Source: Phycicoccus sp. Soil802
GTDB lineage: Bacteria > Actinomycetota > Actinomycetes > Actinomycetales > Dermatophilaceae
Direction of reading: 5' to 3'
DNA: 64,000 nt
Assembly (NCBI RefSeq): GCF_001429605.1
Contig: NZ_LMSS01000003.1
Location: 401,823-465,822 of the forward strand
In this document: piece after piece, positions 1 to 11,200 of the stretch
How the letters are laid out: every line of letters starts with the position of its first letter
Position numbering within the stretch: position 1 is the first letter of the stretch
The notes under the pieces: model-generated
The model's input: the letters and a program-made list of their open reading frames with translations, nothing else
Told to the model about the DNA's origin: nothing
Database searches by the model: none
Program-made: the position numbers and the translations under genes

Positions 1-1
1 G

Positions 2-544
2 GACAGCGCCGCCTTCGTGGTGCGGTCCCCGGGGGCCGACCCCAAAGCGGTCGAGGCAGGCATCGAGAAGGTCATCGCAGACCTGCCGTCGGTCACGCTC
101 AAGAACCAGGACGAGTTCGCCGCGGAGCAGCGGGCTCCGATCGACCAGCTGCTCTACATCATCTACGCGCTGCTCGGCCTGGCTGTGGTGATCGCCGTCC
201 TCGGCATCATCAACACCCTCGCGCTGTCGGTGATCGAGCGGACCCGGGAGATCGGGCTGCTCCGGGCGGTGGGACTGAGCCGGCGACAGCTGCGGACCAT
301 GCTGCGGCTGGAGTCGGTCGCGATCGCCCTGCTCGGCGCGGTGCTCGGGGTCGCCCTCGGCCTCGCCGCCGGGTGGGCGCTGCAGCGCAGCCTCGCCGAC
401 GAAGGGATCGACGTGTTGTCGATCCCTGGCGGCCAGCTGGCGATCTTCGTGGTGCTGGCCGGGATCGTGGGTGTGCTCGCGGCCCTGTGGCCCGGGCGAC
501 GGGCCGCCCGGCTCGACGTCCTCAAGGCCATCACGACCGAGTAG
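2..544 (+). CDS. ABC transporter permease, FtsX/MacB type (5'-truncated by window)
   Basis: The reading frame is open from the first bases of the window, so this is the C-terminal part of a longer protein. What remains is a short extracytoplasmic piece, then a membrane segment (LLYIIYALLGLAVVIAVLGI), the conserved cytoplasmic stretch with the signature ERTREIGLLRAVGLSRRQ, and two more hydrophobic segments, ending in RRAARLDVLKAITTE. That layout is the C-terminal FtsX domain of MacB/LolC-like permeases, which couple an ATPase to export of peptides, lipids or lipoproteins. The substrate cannot be read from this fragment. The ATPase partner presumably lies upstream of the window. Confidence 0.9.
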   Translation, partial: DSAAFVVRSPGADPKAVEAGIEKVIADLPSVTLKNQDEFAAEQRAPIDQLLYIIYALLGLAVVIAVLGIINTLALSVIERTREIGLLRAVGLSRRQLRTMLRLESVAIALLGAVLGVALGLAAGWALQRSLADEGIDVLSIPGGQLAIFVVLAGIVGVLAALWPGRRAARLDVLKAITTE

Positions 545-572
545 CCGGCCACCCGGCATACCTCCGACGGCT

Positions 573-643
573 CCCGACCCCGGGTCTTTGATGGGTTGAC
601 CACACCCTGGTGTGGACGATCGATCAAAGACTCCGGGATCGGG
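573..643. terminator. Imperfect long hairpin between convergent genes
   Basis: The left arm around 573-592 (cccgaccccgggtctttgat) is nearly the reverse complement of 623-643, with one bulge and one mismatch. A smaller perfect hairpin (ccacac..gtgtgg) sits inside the loop. It lies between the permease (ends 544, +) and the WXG100 gene (ends 653, -), so it can serve both strands as a terminator. It has no U-tract, which is usual for high-GC actinobacteria. Confidence 0.6.
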
Positions 644-652
644 CGCGTCCGG

Positions 653-943
653 TCAGCTGAACATGCGCAGGGTCTGGGCCTCGGTCTCGGCGTAGTGCGC
701 GCCGGCCGCTGCCAACACCGAGCCGATCGAGTCGAGCGACGTGCGCACCTGCTTCTGGGTGCCCTGCCACTCGGAGACGAGCGACTGGAACCGCGCCGAG
801 GCCGAGCCGGTCCAGGCTCCCTGCAGCCCGGTCAGGCGGGCCATCATCGCCGTGACCTGGCCGTCGATCTCGGTCGAGATGCGGGCGATGTCGCCCGAGG
901 CGGCCTGGATGCGCTCGGTGTCCACCGTGAACTGTGCCGACAT
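653..943 (-). CDS. WXG100 family protein (ESX/type VII-associated)
   Basis: This is a 96-residue protein, the usual length for the WXG100 family, with predicted helix-turn-helix hairpin form. Here the turn reads GAWTGSASARFQ, giving the W-x-G motif. WXG100 proteins are secreted as dimers by type VII (ESX) systems or act as chaperones for them. The start is the ATG at 943 because a clear AGGAGG Shine-Dalgarno lies a few bases upstream. The longer frame to 1033 is arginine-rich and unlike the family. No other ESX component (EccC ATPase, partner WXG100) is visible in the window, so it may be an orphan. Confidence 0.85.
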   Translation of the reverse strand: MSAQFTVDTERIQAASGDIARISTEIDGQVTAMMARLTGLQGAWTGSASARFQSLVSEWQGTQKQVRTSLDSIGSVLAAAGAHYAETEAQTLRMFS

Positions 944-1065
944 GGTTGTCCTCCTGACGAGTGCGGCGCCCCCGTGGCCTCCGCCTGTGGCGAGGCTAGG
1001 GGCGGCGCGCGGCCGGCCCGCCCGGTTGTCCACAGGCTCCCTCCGGGACGGGTAGCGTCAGGCGG

Positions 1066-1806
1066 GTGACCATCTGGATCGACCCGCCGGCGTGGCCCGC
1101 CCATGGCCGGCTGTGGTCACACCTCGTCAGTGACACGTCCTACGACGAGCTGCACGTCTTCGCTGCGGCACAAGGGATTCCGGCCCGTGGCTTCGAAGGC
1201 GACCACTACGACGTGCCCGAGGAGTGGTACGCCGCGCTGGTCGCTGCGGGCGCCACGCCGGTGGACGGCCGTGAGGTCGTGCGGATCCTCCAGCGCAGCG
1301 GCCTGCGCATCCAGAAGCGTCGGCACGAGCGGGTCGTCCGGGCTGTCCCCGACGCACCGTGGCTGCCGCCGGGTTCCCGGGCCGACGTGATCGCATCGCG
1401 CCAGGACGATGCGCCGGCCAACACGGTGGTGGTGCGCCTTGTGCTGCTGCGCGGACCCGACCTCCTCGTCGTGGAGCGCCCCGACGGTGGTGCCGACCTC
1501 CCCTCGCGACGGGTCGGTGACGGCTCCGTGCCCGAGGCCGTGGGCGAGCTGGTCCGCGAGCTGCTGGGCAGCCCGGCCGCGCTGGCGCCGCACCTGGTGG
1601 GCTACGTCCGCAACACGGTGCCGACGCCCGACGACGGCTACCCGTGGCCGACGCCGAAGGCCTGCTTCGCCGTCTTCGCGGACCGCATCCTCGAGTCCGA
1701 CGACGCTTCAGTCGGCACCTGGCGCGGCTGGTCGGACGCGACCGCCGAGCTGTCGGGTCGGCACTGGTGGCCCCTCGTCGACCACCTCGACCGGGTGGCC
1801 CGGTGA
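1066..1806 (+). CDS. DUF4031 domain fused to a degenerate NUDIX-like domain
   Basis: The N-terminal ~90 residues match the DUF4031 pattern: it begins with a short strand (TIWIDPPAWPAHGR), then WSHLVSDTSYDELHVFAA and GDHYDVPEEWYAALVAAGA. DUF4031 is of unknown function. The remaining ~150 residues have NUDIX-like strand order (VVVRLVLLRGPDLLVVERP ... YPWPTPKACFAVFADR) but no recognisable GX5EX7REUXEEXGU box, so it is probably catalytically inactive or divergent. The start is GTG. The stop overlaps the GTG of the next NUDIX gene (GTGA), so the two are translationally coupled and probably work together. Biochemical role unknown. Confidence 0.75.
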   Translation: MTIWIDPPAWPAHGRLWSHLVSDTSYDELHVFAAAQGIPARGFEGDHYDVPEEWYAALVAAGATPVDGREVVRILQRSGLRIQKRRHERVVRAVPDAPWLPPGSRADVIASRQDDAPANTVVVRLVLLRGPDLLVVERPDGGADLPSRRVGDGSVPEAVGELVRELLGSPAALAPHLVGYVRNTVPTPDDGYPWPTPKACFAVFADRILESDDASVGTWRGWSDATAELSGRHWWPLVDHLDRVAR

Positions 1807-2318
1807 GCCGCCTGGTCGCCTCCGTCCCGGGGGCGACCTTCGCCGATGGCTCCGCGGCCGACGTCGAGCTGTGGCTGTCGGACGAACCGGTCGACGAGGA
1901 GAGCGTGTTCGTGGCCACCATGGTGGTGACGGATGCGACCGGCCGGTATGCCGTGGCCTACAGCCCGCGGCGCCGCGAGTGGAGCATCCCGGGCGGCTGG
2001 CGCGAGCCCGGGGAGTCGGTGCTCGAGTGCGCCCTGCGCGAGGTCTGGGAGGAGACCGGTCTGCGGCTGGAGCCGGGTGCCGTGCGGGTGTTCGGTCACG
2101 AGGTCTACACGCCCCGGTCGCGGCACGGTCTCTGGCCCGAGGGCGGAGGGTCGATGCAGGTCTTCCGCGCCATGCTCCCGGTGGCGGGACCGGAGCTCGT
2201 GGCGTCCGAGCCCGACGCGGTCGACCCGAGGTGGGTGAGCGCCGAGGAGTTCGAGGCCCTGGCCGGCAGCCGGTTCTGGTGGCCCCTGGTCGCCGCGGCG
2301 ATGGCCGAAGGGGACTGA
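1803..2318 (+). CDS. NUDIX hydrolase
   Basis: This is a 171-residue NUDIX pyrophosphohydrolase. The complete box is visible at about residues 63-86: GGWREPGESVLECALREVWE followed by ETGL, with every acidic metal ligand present. Family members cleave nucleoside diphosphates linked to another moiety; the substrate cannot be assigned here. The start is the GTG at 1803 that overlaps the previous stop, because the longer upstream frame is only a shadow of the DUF4031 gene. A tandem of a degenerate and an intact NUDIX protein suggests regulatory or scaffold plus enzyme roles (inference). It ends 5 bp from the convergent HD gene. Confidence 0.85.
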   Translation: MSRLVASVPGATFADGSAADVELWLSDEPVDEESVFVATMVVTDATGRYAVAYSPRRREWSIPGGWREPGESVLECALREVWEETGLRLEPGAVRVFGHEVYTPRSRHGLWPEGGGSMQVFRAMLPVAGPELVASEPDAVDPRWVSAEEFEALAGSRFWWPLVAAAMAEGD

Positions 2319-2322
2319 GGGC

Positions 2323-2973
2323 TCAGCCGGTGAGCAGCCCGAGCTCGGCGGCAAGGTTGACGCGGGCCGCGTCCTCCCACGACTCCCGGGCGAACTCGGT
2401 GGCGTAGATCGTCTCGCGGTCGAGGAACGGACGCAGGATCGAGGCCCGCGCCGCGCGGAACACGTCGTCGGGCACGGCGGCATACTCCTCGCGCACCTGA
2501 GCGGTGTACTCGTCGTACCGCCCGGGCGGTGCGCTGAGGATCCACAGGTCGGAGTCGTGGAAGGCGCCGGCCAGGGGCGTGCCAGTGAGCTCGTGGTCGT
2601 GGGTCGACAGCACCAGGTCGCGCACCGTCTCCACGTCCTCGCCCGGGAAGCCCAGCGCCGAGAGGTCGCGCACGGCGAGGTCGGCGCTCATGATCTCGTT
2701 CTCCCCACCCGAGCTCGTGGTGTCGTAGACGGCGTCGTGGAACCACGCCGCGATGCGGGCTAGGGCGGTCTGCCGCGCGGACACCACCCCCGCTTCCTCG
2801 AGGTCTTCGAGAGCCCAGAACATCTCCACCACGTGTCGGGCCGTGTGGTAGCGGCGGTGCTCCTCGCCCAGCCGACGCAGGAGGTCCTCCCCGACGGCCC
2901 GGACGGCGTCGGAGTGCGCTCCGGGGGCGAGCTCGGCGACGTCGAGCGTCCACCACGTGATCAGTGCCGGCAC
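2323..2973 (-). CDS. HD-superfamily metal-dependent phosphohydrolase (COG4339-like)
   Basis: This 216-residue protein carries the spaced His/Asp ligands of the COG4339 predicted HD hydrolases: RRYHTARHVVEMF near residue 35, AAWFHDAVYD, then STHDHELTG and FHDSDLWIL. Such proteins bind two metals and are thought to hydrolyse phosphate esters; the substrate is unknown. The start is taken as GTG 2973, just after the stop of the HelD-like gene on the same strand, and the product begins PALITWWTLDV, which looks like the natural domain start. The 30-bp spacing suggests transcription with the helicase gene. Confidence 0.75.
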   Translation of the reverse strand: MPALITWWTLDVAELAPGAHSDAVRAVGEDLLRRLGEEHRRYHTARHVVEMFWALEDLEEAGVVSARQTALARIAAWFHDAVYDTTSSGGENEIMSADLAVRDLSALGFPGEDVETVRDLVLSTHDHELTGTPLAGAFHDSDLWILSAPPGRYDEYTAQVREEYAAVPDDVFRAARASILRPFLDRETIYATEFARESWEDAARVNLAAELGLLTG

Positions 2974-3002
2974 GAGCGCGATTCTGGCAGAGATCGCGGC
3001 CG

Positions 3003-5024
3003 TCAGGCGGGACCCAGCTGGGCGGGTAGCGATTCGGCGTGCACGACGGTGAGGGCCGAGACCGCTCGCGTGAGCACGACATAGAGGCGTCGGAGGCCGG
3101 TGCGCTCGTCGGGCTCGGCCGCGGCGATGGCGGCCGGCTCGACCACGACGACCCGGTCGAACTCCAGTCCCTTGGCCACCGTCGCCGGGACCACGTCGAC
3201 CTGGTGGTCGATGTCGCCGTGGTCCTGGCCGAGCACGCCGTGGTCGATCCCGTTGCGCTGCAACGAGGCTGACAGGGCCTCGACCATGGCATCGGGTGCG
3301 ATGACCCCGATCGAGCCCGGCTCCGCGAGCTCCGCAGCGACTACCCGGGCGACCTGGTCGTGCAGGGTGGCGGCGTCGGTCGCCACGAGGTCGAGCCGGC
3401 CGGGGTTGTCGCGCACCGAGACCGGGGTGCCGAGCCCGGGCGCCATGTGGGGGAGCAGCTGGGCGGCGTACTCGATGACACTGGCGGGCACGCGGAAGCC
3501 CCGGTCGAGCACCTCGACGTGGCTGCCGGGCTTGCCCAGGTGGTGCAGGGACGACTCCCACGAGTCGGTCGCCCACGGCGTGGTGCCCTGGGCGATGTCG
3601 CCGAGGACTGTTGCCGCGCCGGTGGAACAGCGCCGACCCACGGCGCGCAGCTGCATGGGGGAGAGGTCCTGCGCCTCGTCGAGCACGACGTGACCGAGGG
3701 AGGGGGTGCGGGCGATGTGGTCGCCGAGCTCGTCCAGCAGCACGGTGTCGGCCCGCGACCACTTGGCGGATCCCTGGGTGCGAGGTGGGTTGTCCCACAC
3801 CAGGATCCGCCGCTCGTCGTCGCTCAGCAGGTCCGACGAGTGGCGCTCCAGCTCGGCGGGGTCCGACAGGAGGGAGAAGAGCACAGCCTTGGCGTCGAGC
3901 GCCGGCCAGAGCGTGGTGACGTACTTCTTCACCACCGCGGAGCGCGCGACCTGGTCCTGCACGCGGTCGTCGGGGGAGTCGCCGGATCCCTCCATCTTCA
4001 ACAGGACCGCGTGGGCGAGCCGCTGCGGGAGCATCTGCCGGGCCGCGTCGTAGCGCACGCCGCGGGACCGCAGCTCGTCGAGGATCTCGTTGACCTCGTA
4101 TGCCGGCACCCGCCACTTGCGCACGCCGCGCGGCACCACGAGCGGCTCGGTCGCAGGCTGCACGGCCGACCACACGGCATACCGGAGCACCTCGGCGAGC
4201 CGTGCGTCGCCCTTGAGGACCGCGGTCTCGGTGGGGTCGGTCCCCCGGACCGGAACGGAGGCGACCAGCTCCTCGATGGTGGTGTGGCCGACGGCGACCT
4301 CGCCGAGGGCCGGCAGCACCGCGCCGATGTGCTCGAGGAAGGCGCGGTTGGGTCCGATGACGAGGACGCCGGAGCGGGCCAGCCGGTCACGGAACGCATA
4401 GAGCAGCCAGGCCGCTCGGTGCAGGCCGACGGCGGTCTTGCCCGTGCCCGGGGCGCCCTGGACGCAGATGGTCTGCTCGGCGCCGGCCCGGACGATCTCG
4501 TCCTGCTCGGGCTGGATGGTGGCCACGATGTCGCGCATCGGCCCCACGCGCGGGCGCTCGATCTCCTCGGCGAGGATCTGGCTGCGGACGTCGTGCTCGG
4601 CGCGGTCCTGGAGGTGCTCGTCCTCGTAGGCAGTGATCGCGCCACGGTCGAGCCCAAACCGTCGCCGCAGGACCACGCCCATCGGCTCGGTGCGCGAGGC
4701 CCGGTAGAAGGCGGTCGACATGCCCGCCCGCCAGTCGATGACGAGCGGGTCGCCGTCGGTGTCGGCGACGTGGCGTCGACCGATGTACCAGCGCTCGTCC
4801 GTATCGGTGTCGATCCGCCCGAAGAAGAGGGTGGTCGAGGGGTCGTCCTGGAGGGACGCGGCCCGCAGGTGGAGGGTTCGGGCCAGGTGCTCCGCCGAGA
4901 TCGGGTCGTGGGCCTGGACCTTGAGCGAGAGGGTCTGCTCCCGCATCGCGGCGAGGGCCTCGCGGGCCGCCCCGAGGTAGTCCTGCTCACGCTTCAGTTC
5001 CGGAGTGGGGGCGGTAGCAGACAC
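3003..5024 (-). CDS. helD: HelD-like UvrD-family ATPase/helicase
   Basis: This 673-residue SF1 helicase-fold ATPase has the Walker A GAPGTGKT at residues 190-197, a DEAQDLSPMQ motif II and the distal RRLYVVLTRA motif typical of UvrD/Rep relatives. Its N-terminal ~180 residues are a coiled-coil/HelD-type region (EQDYLGAAREALAAM, FFGRIDTDTDERWYIGRRHV). This is the HelD architecture rather than that of a true UvrD helicase. Family knowledge: HelD proteins bind RNA polymerase, push into its channels and recycle stalled enzyme, and some actinobacterial members protect against rifampicin. That is inferred here from architecture only. The gene is divergent from the large RHS gene and probably co-transcribed with the downstream HD protein. 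Confidence 0.8.
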   Translation of the reverse strand: MSATAPTPELKREQDYLGAAREALAAMREQTLSLKVQAHDPISAEHLARTLHLRAASLQDDPSTTLFFGRIDTDTDERWYIGRRHVADTDGDPLVIDWRAGMSTAFYRASRTEPMGVVLRRRFGLDRGAITAYEDEHLQDRAEHDVRSQILAEEIERPRVGPMRDIVATIQPEQDEIVRAGAEQTICVQGAPGTGKTAVGLHRAAWLLYAFRDRLARSGVLVIGPNRAFLEHIGAVLPALGEVAVGHTTIEELVASVPVRGTDPTETAVLKGDARLAEVLRYAVWSAVQPATEPLVVPRGVRKWRVPAYEVNEILDELRSRGVRYDAARQMLPQRLAHAVLLKMEGSGDSPDDRVQDQVARSAVVKKYVTTLWPALDAKAVLFSLLSDPAELERHSSDLLSDDERRILVWDNPPRTQGSAKWSRADTVLLDELGDHIARTPSLGHVVLDEAQDLSPMQLRAVGRRCSTGAATVLGDIAQGTTPWATDSWESSLHHLGKPGSHVEVLDRGFRVPASVIEYAAQLLPHMAPGLGTPVSVRDNPGRLDLVATDAATLHDQVARVVAAELAEPGSIGVIAPDAMVEALSASLQRNGIDHGVLGQDHGDIDHQVDVVPATVAKGLEFDRVVVVEPAAIAAAEPDERTGLRRLYVVLTRAVSALTVVHAESLPAQLGPA

Positions 5025-5261
5025 AAGGGTCTACCTTGCCACCGAGTCGGCACCGCGTCGAACGGTTTTGGGTCCGTTCCCGGTCGCCGGAGGCTCTTGG
5101 CGACGTCCGGTGGTGGGGCGTGGGGATGGCTCGGAAGAACTACTTTCCCTCGTTGGGTAGTAAAAAGTCGGTAAAGCCGGTGTTTGCCTCGACTTCCTTG
5201 CGCCAGAGTCATCCCCGATCGCCACCGCCTGGGGGATGGCGCCTGGGTTTTCGGGGGAAGT
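5025..5261. other. Intergenic leader between helD and the RHS gene, with an AT-rich island
   Basis: No gene is supported here. Positions about 5128-5190 are clearly richer in A/T than the surroundings (runs such as gaagaactacttt and gtagtaaaaagt), and ctac/gtag could pair as a small hairpin. This is the natural place for divergent promoters of the helicase and the giant secreted protein. I do not recognise a riboswitch class in it. Confidence 0.4.
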
Positions 5262-8200
5262 ATGTCCGCGTTGAAGTCGTCGCGTGTGCTGTCGTCATCG
5301 TTCCGCGGAGGGCGGCTCCGCCCCAGCCTGAAGGTCGCGGCGATTGCCGTGACCTCGGCGCTGACGCTCACGATCGGGGTCGTGGAGCCGGCGGCGGCAG
5401 CGTCGACGGTGACCAAGGCGAAGGCCGAGAAGGTGACCTCCCGTCCGGATGAGGTGTCGGCGCGCGTGACTGCCCGCGCCCAGGGCACGCGGGTGGAGGT
5501 CGAGTCGCTGCGGGACGAGCGGTCCACGACGTGGGCGAACCCCAACGGGACGATGACCACCCAGGCCCACGCCGGGCAGATCCGGTTCAAGGACACGAAG
5601 GGCCAGTGGCGCGACGTCGACCTGACCCTGGAGGCGGCCGCCGACGGCACGGTGGCGCCGAAGGGGCACCCGCAGGGTCTGTCCCTCGCGGGTGCGGGCA
5701 AGGCTGCCGGTGGCGTGGCCAAGGGCGCGACGGACACCGACCTGGTGTTCGCGGAGCAGGGCAAGGGCAAGCGCAAGCAGGACCGTGACGTCACCCTCGG
5801 GTGGGGTGGCGGCAAGCTCGGCACCCCCGTGTTGTCCGGCACCACAGCGACCTACAAGGACGTCAAGCCCGGCATCGACCTGGTCGTCGACACCCGGCGG
5901 ACCGGTTACGAGACCCACCTGGTGATCAAGACGGCGGCGGCGCTGGCTTCGCTGCAGGCGGCCGCCAAGAACGGCCCCGTGGCGTGGGACATCCCGGTCA
6001 AGACCAAGGGTCTGAGTGCGCGGTCGGAGAAGGACGGGTCGGTGTCGTTCGTCGACGCCGACGGCCAGGTCGCCTCGCGGGTCGCGGCCCCGATCGCGTG
6101 GGACGCGGCGGTCGACGCCAGGTCGGGCAACCGGGTGAACGAGTCACCGGTGGTGATGACCGTGACCCAGAAGGGATCCGGGAAGGCCGTCCTGACACTC
6201 ACGCCCGACCAGGACTGGCTGACCAGCACCGACCGGAAGTTCCCGATCACGATCGACCCCAGCTATGCCTCGGGCACCTCGACCGCGTCGTTCGACACGT
6301 ACGTCTCGTCGGCCTACCCGACCGCGACCTACTCCACGTCGACCGAGCTGCGGGTCGGCACGTATGACGGGGGAGGCGACAAGTACCGGTCGTTCCTGAC
6401 CTTCCCGATCAGCGGCGCCGGCATGAACGCCAAGGACATCGTCTCGGCGTCCCTCTCCCTCTACGAGTTCCACTCGTGGTCCTGCACGGCCAAGCCGTTC
6501 TACGTCTACTCGGCTTCGGGCGGCACCTCGGCGACGAACTGGAACAACCAGCCCGCTGGCGGCACGAACTACGGGTCGCTGTCGGTCGCCAAGGGCTTCT
6601 CCTCGTCGTGTGCCGGTGGGCGGGTCAGCGTACCGATCACCTCCATGATCCAGTGGTGGACGGACAGCGGCTCGTCCGCAGGCGGCATCCGCTTGTCCGC
6701 GTCGGAGACCGACAGCTACGGCTGGAAGAAGTTCTACTCGGTCGACTCGACCCAGGACCCCTACATCACCTTCACCTACAACCGGAAGCCGAACGCGGCC
6801 ACGGCCCCGACCATGGAGGCTGCCTACACGCCGTCCTACAAGGACCCGCGCGATGGCCTGACCTACCTGTTCACCTCCGACTCCACCCCGCGGTTCTACT
6901 CCAAGGCCACCGACCCCGACGGTTCCACGGTGTCGGTGACGTTCGAGGTGCACAGCTCGACGGCGGGCACTGCGGCGTCCAAGGTCTCCTCGTGCGCCAC
7001 CGGCTACGGGGCGTCGGGGACGAGCGTCTACTGCTCGCCCACGACGGCATTGGCCAACAACACCTACTACTACGCCCGGGCCGCGGTGCAGGACGACCGG
7101 CACCTGTGGAACGGCACGTGGTCGGCGTGGACCAAGTTCGGCACCGCCTACAACAACCCGCCGGCCCCGACGGTGAGCTGCCCGGGGTACAGCGACGGGT
7201 CGTGGACCGACACGGCCCCCAGCGCAGATGTCACCTGCACGATCAAGGCCACGGGAATCACCAACGACTGGTCCACTCCCGGGTACCTCGACCTGACGGT
7301 CGACGGGGTGGTCAAGCCGAGGATGACGATCACGCCTACCAACGACCCCAACGTGGTTGCGACGACGGTCACGATCCCCAAGACCGCCAACGGGTCCCAC
7401 ATCATCATCGCCACCGCTGTGGCGCGTACGCTGAAGACCACGTCCAAGACGGTCGGCTTCGGGTGGGGTGGAGCCTCGGTCAGCGCCCCGACGGTGGGAA
7501 CTGCTTCGTCGGGCAAGATCGCGATCAAGGCCGCCGGGCCGCCGCGCGCCTCGTCGGCGAGCGTGACCGGCAAGGTCCAGTGGCGGGTCGCCGGGTCAGG
7601 CAACGAGACGACCGGCTGGACCGACGGGCCGACCGTGCCGGTCACCAACGCCGCGGGCGCTGCGCCCAGCGCGAGCGATCCCGTCGTGGTGAACAGCTCG
7701 TTCACCCTCGCCTCGGCCGTTCGCGAAGCCGGTGCCTCCGCGGACCTCAACTCCCGCGTGCCGGTGCTGTTGGACGTGCAGGTCTGCTTCACGTATGCCG
7801 GTGTGTCCACTCCGCAGTGCACGTGGTCGCAGTCGCCGCGCTCGGTCACGCGGGTCCCGCACGCCTTCGGGAACGGCTACCCCACGGCTGACGCCGGACC
7901 GGGCCAGGTGGCGTTGTTCACGGGTGAGTTCAACACCTCCGCCACGGACGTGTCGGTCCCCGGCTACTCCGGTGACCTGGCCCTGTCTCGGTCGCACACC
8001 AGCTTCGACGGTGACGGGACGGTCGCCGGCTGGCCCACCGACCCGGTGACCGGAGTCTTCGGGCCCGGCTGGACCGCGTCCTTGGAGGGCCCTGACGCCG
8101 GAGCTGCCGGGTTGCAGGTGATCGACAACACCCGGTCGGACGGCACGATCGTCCTGGTCGACGAAGAGGGCGAACCGCTGGTCTTCCAGACCCCGACCAA

Positions 8201-11200
8201 GGACCGCGCCTACAAGGTCACCGTGACCGGGTCGGCCAAGTCGCCGTACCTGCCCGCCACGACCGACACCACCGCAGCAGCGGCGGACCTGACGGTCACC
8301 AACAGCACAGCTGCCGCGGGTGCCTCGATGCTCATGACGCTGAAGGAGGAGGACGGCACCGTCACCTCCTGGGCACCGGTGGCGTACTCGGCGACGGCCG
8401 ACACCGACTGGGTGCCGGTCTCGGTGAACGAGCCGGGTCAGGTCGGGTCGACCACCTACGGCCATGACACGACCGGGCGCGTGACGCGCATCGTCGCGGC
8501 GGTGCCGCCGAACGGCGCCACCCCTCCGGCGGCCGCTGTCACCTGCCCCACGTCGGGCACGCTCGTCAAGGGCTGCCGCGGGCTCGACATCACCTACGCG
8601 ACGGCCACCACGGCCACCGCCACGACCCCGGGCGACTACTCCGGCCGGGTCAAGTTCGTCACCGCGACCTTGTGGGACCCGGCCACGGCGACGATGGTCC
8701 CGACGGTCGTCGCGACGTATAAGTACGACAGCTCGGGTCGACTGGTGAACGTCACCGACCCCCGCGTCGGCCTCGGCACCGACTACACGTGGGACGGCAC
8801 CTCCACCCGTCTGGCCTCGGTCAAGTCTTCTGGACTTGCCGCCTTCCGGTTGAGCTACGACTACAGCACCCCCGCGACGCCGCGGGTCGCCGCTGTCACC
8901 CGGGACAACCCGGCTGGCTCCGGGAGCGCCGTCACGCTGGCCCGCTACAACTACGCGGTCCCGCTCTCCGGGACAGGCCTGCCGGACCTGACCTCCGACT
9001 CGGCCACCGACCAGGTGCGTCTGTGGAACCAAGCGAGCAACCCGATCACCGGTTACGCCGTGTTCGGCGCCGACTACCCGAGCACCGACCCGATCTCGGG
9101 GGCTGGCGTCGACTGGTCCAAGGCTGACCTGCAGTACGCGGACGACCAGGGCTACACCGTCAACGCTGCGACGTATGGTGCCGGCGGCTGGCAGGTCACC
9201 GCGACCGACTACGACGGCAAGGGCAACACCGTCCGCGAGCTCGACGCCGGCGCGACCAAGTCAGTCCGCGACGCCGCCAGCAGCGGCACGGCCCTCGACG
9301 CAGGGCAGGTCGACGCACTGTCGGCCCAGACCGTCTACAACGCTGACATCCTCGACAGCACCGGGAAGGTCGTCACCGAAGCCGGAACGCTGGTCACCGA
9401 CACCTACGGCCGTGCCCGCAACGCCTGGGTCAACGCCGACGCCAACAACAACGGCGTCGTGGGCGATCCGGGTGATGTGACCTCGGTGCGCCCCCACACC
9501 AGGACCGTCTACGACCAGGGCGCGCCGAACGTCGTCAACGGCGTCGGCACCAACCCGGCCAACGGGGAGCCCTACCGGCTGCCGACCACGGTAACGGTCG
9601 GTGCGACGACAAGCGGCGCCAGCACGGGTCAGGCCCACCTCGAGACGACGTCCACCACCGTCAACAGCTACGCCAAGCTGGTCAGCACGGACGCCACCGA
9701 AGGCGACCCGTGGGCTCTGGGGAGCCCGACCAAGGTCACCACGGCAGGCATCACGCAGACCACTCGCTACGACACCGAGGGCCGGGCCACCGAGTCCCGT
9801 CAGCCGCTCTCGAGCGGCGCCGACGCCGGGACCACCAAGACCCTCTACTACACGGCATACGCCAACGCCGCTGACGCCGCGTGCGGCAACAAGGTCGAGT
9901 GGGCTGGCCTGGCCTGCCGCACGCTGCCCGCTGCCGCCCCCTCCGCCGGAGCCGGGGGAGCGGCCACGCTGCCCGACTCCCGGACCACGGCCTACGACGC
10001 GTGGCTGCGGCCGCTCACCGTCGTCGAGACCTCGGGCGCAGTCACGCGGACCACGCAGACGCAGTACGACAGCGTGGGCCGGAGCATCAAGACCTGGACC
10101 GACGTCGCGGGGCTCACGGGCTCTACCTCACGGCCGGGGACCTTCACCCACTACATCCCCGCCGGAAGCACCGCGGCAGGCTCGGTCGACTACTCCGGCA
10201 ACCTCAACGCCGGCAAGACCGACGCCGACCCGGTCGCACGGACCAGCACCACCTACGACGCGTGGGGCCGGGCGCTGACCTCGACCAACGACCTCGGCGA
10301 CAGCACCACGACCACCTACGTCGCACCCGGTACCCCGGGCGCCGGCAGCGTGGCCACCGTCGCCGACGCCGAGGGCACCACGAGCTTCACCTACGACGGT
10401 ACTGATGCCGTAGGCAACGCCGAGCGCCGTGGCGTGGTCACCAGCCAGACCATCACCCGCCCCGGCGTCGGAGGGGCCCTGACGTTCAAGGCCGCCTACG
10501 ACGCCGACGGCAGCCTGGTCACGCAGAAGCTGCCCGGTCAGGTGACCCAGACCAGTGGCTATGACGAGGCGGGTGAACCGGAGTCCCTCACCTACTCGGG
10601 CACGGTGCAGCCGGTCAAGCAGAGCGTCGACGCCAATGGCGACCCGATCGAGGACGAGAACGGACCGGTCTACGAGACCAACGGTGCTCCGCTGGCCGAC
10701 CAGCCTTGGCTGGCCTGGTCGGTCACCAACGACGCCCAGGGCCGGGTCAAGTCCGAGTTCACCGGGCCGTCGGCAGGATTCGACGGCAACCCGGGCGTCA
10801 ACGACCCGCACGACATCACTGGCTTCGACGTCAGCGATGCGGCGGTCGGCTACAACCGCCTTTACACCTACGACGCCGCGGGTCGCTTGGCTACCGTGGC
10901 CGACCACACCGCGAGCGGGCACGGCGCCGACCTCGACGCCTCGCCCTGCATCGTCCGGGCCTACGCGTTCGACAACAACGGCCGACGCAAGACGCTGACG
11001 TCGACGGCTCACGCCGATGGAGACTGCGCCGGCACGACCGGGGTGACCACCACCAGTGCGTCGTTCGACAACTACGACACGGCAGACCGGCCCACCCTCG
11101 GACAGGGCGGGACGGGGCTGTACGTCTACGACGCGCTCGGCCGGCAGACCACCGTGCCTGCGGTGGACGCGCCGGACCCCACCGGTGGCAACATCACCCT

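Noticed and set aside
3360..5174. 604-codon open frame on the + strand
   Set aside because: Antisense to the HelD-like gene. It has no recognisable domain and a composition typical of reverse frames.
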